Shown here: positions 59,996 through 64,000 of the stretch, one piece after another | Layout of the letters: every line of letters starts with the position of its first letter | How positions within the stretch are numbered: position 1 is the stretch's first letter | DNA from: Steinernema hermaphroditum | Taxonomy: Eukaryota; Nematoda; Chromadorea; Rhabditida; Steinernematidae | Assembly: GCA_030435675.1 (NCBI GenBank) | Contig: CM059623.1 | Coordinates: 9,574,012-9,638,011 of the forward strand | Direction of reading: 5' to 3' | DNA: 64,000 bases | Notes under the pieces: model-generated | What the model saw: the letters and a program-made list of their open reading frames with translations, nothing else | What the model was told of the DNA's origin: nothing | The model's database searches: none | Translations under genes and position numbers: made by a program

Positions 59996-62009
59996 GTATG
60001 TGTTATATCCACCATAGACTGTGTCTCTCTTTTAAAAATTGTTATCTCATCGCTAAGGGTTTCCATTGGAATTTTAACAAAAAAAAATAGTCGTCGTGCT
60101 GAAATGCGAACGATTAAGCAGTTTAAGAATCAGGAACTCATTTAGTGCAGCTTTTGACAGCCGTTTGCTATTAGAGCCAAATATTTCACTCCCTTTTTGA
60201 AATTTCCCATTTTACAGAAATGTTTAAAACTGAAGTTTCTGTCCATAAAGTGGCGCAACGTTCACGAAATGTTGTCAGTGACACAGATCGTAAAAAAGAA
60301 ATAACTGAAGGTTGGCTAGGAGCATCCGCTATATTGCATTACGTCCATAATCCAATCGCGAATAGACGCATAAATCCATTCGTTCGTTCATCCGGAAGCC
60401 ATTTGTTTCCAACAGCCAGCTTTAGCGATCCGCATCTTAGGTCACTGACAGGGCTTATAAGGCGGAGATGAAGGATCATGTATTTCGCGCGTTCTCTGAA
60501 TAGTACGCAGGATTGCTGATCAAAATAAAACAAGTGGCCGATGCTGAAAAACGAAGCAAGAAGACAAGCTAGGGCTGATCTCCTTTGTCCCTTCGCCCCC
60601 TTCAGTGTCACAAGCCTGGGCTAATGTCCTCTCCGATGTTATTTATTCCTGGCTGACGCGTCATGTATTTCAGGAAACTGCGAGCTGACGTAAGCAAAGC
60701 GACATTATTAGGGTTATTTTCCTTTTTCCTACACGCGAGCGCATTCGAGCGTGCATGTGTGTGTATCCAAATTCGAGCAGAACTCTTTTCGCGAAAACAC
60801 ATCGTTTCCCAAAAGCGGAGTAAATAAGCGATTATGACTCCGCTGAATTGCATTTTCACGCTTTGGCAACTTCGAACTGGATTGTTTTCCCAAATGGGCC
60901 GCATTCTGTTGTGTGTTCATTTCCGGGTTTTGCTTTGGACAAAACCCTTCTCTTCTGTTTCAGGATATGGTAGCGATGTTCAAATTTTTAAGTACAAAGT
61001 TTATGCAAATACCATTAATAAGAAGCAGCTATGAATCCACAAAAATGAGAAATGAACTGTGTTTGAGAATCTGTGAGCAGATCCTCATCAAGGAAATGGG
61101 GCCCATAGGTTGGTGCATTTCAATTTTCCATTTTCAATGCACCAACCCAATAGATATCACAGCGGTTTTCACACAAGTAGGAAATTTTGTGGTTTTCCTA
61201 CGAATTCTATAAAAGTGAGTTATTTACGACTTGCAAGTTTTACGACTACGACTTTGACATACAAGGCCATTGAACCGCATCTTTAAGTTACATCGAGACC
61301 GTGTCCTGTGAACAGTCAAGACCAGACAAGGGCATCGGCTAGACGCTTAGTCGACCCGTGAGAATGGCTGATGCTGAATCGGCTGAATCGCTGGCCAGCC
61401 GACTAAACAAGCGAAAACAATCGAGTCTCCATCTTTGAACCTGCTAACCCGAGTGCGAACCGGAGATGAGAATGGACGGAGCATAGGATGAGGTATGACC
61501 CGGAGACACAGACAGGAGACTCCAGACATCAGACATTAATTAGACAGCCAGCAGCTGTCTGAAAGGTGTAATCATGTTTTGATTAGCGTCAAAGAGAAAA
61601 AGTATAAAGCTCAGAGTAAACCACATAAGCGAAAAAAAGATAGTAGATGAACCTGGACTTCAAAGGGGCGCAGAGTTTCCCGACGGGTTCGGTGTATGAA
61701 AGGGGGGTGATCAGCGATAGGTGCGTGGAGTACAGTTTTTGGTAAATAGAAAATCCGAAAAAGTCAAATAACGAATTGATAACTCCGAGGCTCCGATCGG
61801 CATTTTTGCACTCTTTTCGAACAAAAAATGCATTGTAAGAACGCTCGTTAATCTCTGGCCACGTACTATGTTTACCACCCAATGCTTTCGTCAGTCGTGC
61901 ATTTCATGTTTCGTTCTTTGATATGCGCGAACTCTGTGTCCGTCCACGTCAGAGCACCTCTATCGCCATTTCCAGACACTCCACTGCATAAGATCTCGAT
62001 GATTCCCGA
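59996..62009. other. Intergenic or intronic region
   Basis: No supported gene. An 83-codon frame at 60220-60471 begins right after the tttacag acceptor, but its phase does not match the candidate exon at 59909. Confidence 0.4.
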
Positions 62010-62133
62010 ATGGATCACTTGGTGGCCCGCATAAGACGCATTGGGAAACTGAAGAACCTCTCGGACGCCCTCCTGCTCAGAATCCTCGACAGCAGCGACT
62101 TCCACCCCGACCGCGTGGGAAATGGCGTCGTCT
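62010..62133 (+). CDS. Probable first coding exon of a gene running beyond the window
   Basis: From the ATG at 62010 the frame reads MDHLVARIRRIGKLKNLSDA, then LLLRILDSSDFHPDRVGNGV. It ends at a strong donor gtaagt (62134), with C/G-biased third positions typical of exons in this window. An in-frame TAA about 33 nt upstream and an acceptor (tttccag) at about 61977 fit a spliced-leader or 5'UTR exon. No continuing exon is visible to the end of the window, so the first intron is at least 1.87 kb. Family not recognised. Confidence 0.45.
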
Positions 62134-64000
62134 GTAAGTGTGCACGAGTCGAAATGTCGCCCAATTAATCCAAAAATATCGCCTTTGAGGAGGGCGCGAG
62201 TGGCGACACGCGCTGTCCAACCTAATTAGGCTCGTTTGCTCACGAGCACTCGAGTCCAATCGCTCCAAATGGAGCTCATAAAGTGGCCGAGGAGAGCATA
62301 AACTTGCAGGGAATTGGTGGACTTCAGTTTAATCAAGAGGCTTTTTGACGACCGTTGGGAATCGAGTAGGAAGTGTTGGTCAAGACACATGTTTCGGAGT
62401 GGGATGGAGGCGGAGGACAAGAAGCTCGATGAGGGGTCAATGGGTTTTGGGGGAAGGTACGAACGTGTCTTGGAAAGACCTCTTTCTATCCAGATAAGAG
62501 CTATACACTAAACGTCAAGCTCAATCTGTTAAGAAGGAGTATAACGGATAGCTTCAAGCAAAGAAACAACATTATAAAAATTTATACATACCTTAAATCC
62601 AGATCTGGAAAATGAGAACTGAAAAAAAGAGAAGATCGACTTTTGGGTATACTGTAATTTGTGGATCGTCGTCTGGAAAATTTGAAAGAAGTGTCCGTTA
62701 TGAACGGCACCATTTTTAATCATTTCAATTTGAGCTTTGTACCATAATTTTATGTCAGTTAGAACAACTAACGACATTTGTTCCTTTTTGTATTTTCTTT
62801 TGAGACATTGCACTCCTCGAACAACGTATGTTCTAAGTCACCAACGCACTTTACTCTTCGAGAGTCACCTATGCGCACAAACATAAAATCCGATCCCATT
62901 TCCGCCCGTATTTGCCCCTTTCTGACGCGCCTTGTGCCAACCTATTCACATCTCGCATTATAACAAATCTGCAATTCCGAGAAAAAACGCGGAGACCCAC
63001 TACCAAATGCATTATTCAGTTACTTCTCGGCTCGTGGCTTACAGACGCCAATCGGCTCCTAGTAATCCCATTCGTCTCGGATTTGTATTTGCCGTCACGC
63101 GTCCTAATGACACAATTTCCCTTTGATACCTCCATGAGGACGTCAATTCCGGCCGGGGCGATATCCATTGCTCGCCCACGGCAATAAATCTCTCCTCACG
63201 TTTCGATTCCATTTCCTTTCAATTTGCCCACGACGCCGTCGCCGCCACGACAATCCTGGAAACCGAAGCTAATTCGGTTGCCGTGGGCGCCTAAGCGATG
63301 TGCAGTGGAAGCGCCACGGGAGTTGTTTATTTTAGGCATGTGCCTCCGGTCGCTCTTTTGTCGGTCCGTTCGATTCTGATGTTTGTTTAATCGAACGAGT
63401 TTGTCGCCAACGGTGTTTATCTTCTTTTCCCGGAAGGCGCTTTGTGAATAGGGACTCCGAGAACGGTTTGATTTCTGGGCTTTTACATATGCGATTGAGT
63501 GGAGATTTTCGACAAAACCATGAATATCCTTTTCTGTAATTGCACACTTGATAAAAGAAAAAACGCTCATATAATAATGCCAACGTTTTTCTACGAACAT
63601 ATGAAATGTTCTACGAAATAAAAAACACATTAAATCTCTTCTGGAATCTGCACCTCAAACGTCATAAGCAGGTGATTACACAGTCGATCTTTTTGCAACC
63701 TGAATAAAATCATATAACGTGCATATCTTGCCAGAACCGCATCAGGGTGGATGTCTTATTACCAGGAACTGCCTATTTTCCATAGGCCATAGAAAGAGCT
63801 TCTCGAGACGGCGCGGGTGGTCAGGCAATTTCAGCGTCTCGCAATAGAAAAAGCCAAATAGTACTTGGCGCTTTCGCATTACACATTCGTATGTTTACTG
63901 TTTCAATCTTCTTAATCTTGTACTACAGTACGCCATGCAAGACATCTCATAATCAAAGTACAGCGAAGTGCTGAATCTGGGCTAATGTTGGCGCCTTTAG
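62134..64000. other. Non-coding sequence to the window end
   Basis: Possibly the first intron of the gene starting at 62010. Short open frames only. I see no repeats or RNA genes. Confidence 0.4.

Overview
The window is nuclear DNA of a nematode, most likely a rhabditid relative of Caenorhabditis. The evidence is many 40-60 nt GT-AG introns ending in tttcag or tttag, start codons closely preceded by splice acceptors with no upstream exon (spliced-leader addition sites), short gaps between same-strand genes, and families typical of this group (CHK/DUF1679 kinases, nematode LicD/fukutin-like proteins, tandem classical SDRs, a LET-756-type FGF).

Layout. 1-6.0 kb (+): the 3' part of a WDR48/UAF1 gene, then an unrecognised 1046-residue gene, spaced like an operon. 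7.2-8.3 kb (-): a single-exon coiled-coil gene. 8.7-12.5 kb (+): an unrecognised 249-residue gene and a RECQL5-type helicase, again operon-like. 13.5-14.7 kb (+): a Gi/o alpha subunit. 15.0-16.1 kb: an inverted pair of nearly identical 254-bp repeats with tRNA-like promoter boxes. 16.2-17.6 kb (-): a CHK-type kinase. 19.4-25.4 kb (+): a nicotinic acetylcholine receptor alpha subunit with a complete four-exon gene nested on the opposite strand inside one intron. 26.0-28.3 kb (-): an FGF, with a possible small gene just upstream at 28.9-29.4 kb.

29.4-45.1 kb is a gene-poor block. It holds nested inverted-repeat elements at 43 kb, a degenerate NF-X1-like fragment at 33.8 kb and a guanine-quadruplex tract at 34.7 kb. 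45.1-45.9 kb (-) is an unrecognised single-exon gene. 46.5-48.9 kb (-) is a Nup85 nucleoporin whose upstream region carries five GTCTAGAC palindromes, four of them in a 22-bp tandem array. 49.6-55.6 kb (-) is an array of four short-chain dehydrogenase/reductase genes with intact catalytic residues. 55.9-57.2 kb (-) is a LicD/fukutin-like type II membrane protein interrupted by an apparent one-base frameshift. 57.2-64 kb is mostly non-coding, with two isolated exon-like segments at 59.9 and 62.0 kb.

Most genes are unrelated housekeeping or signalling genes. Only the SDR array is a clear functional cluster. I see no bacterial-type systems, CRISPR, rRNA or intact tRNA genes. All splice models were read by eye from frame continuity and splice signals, without transcript support.
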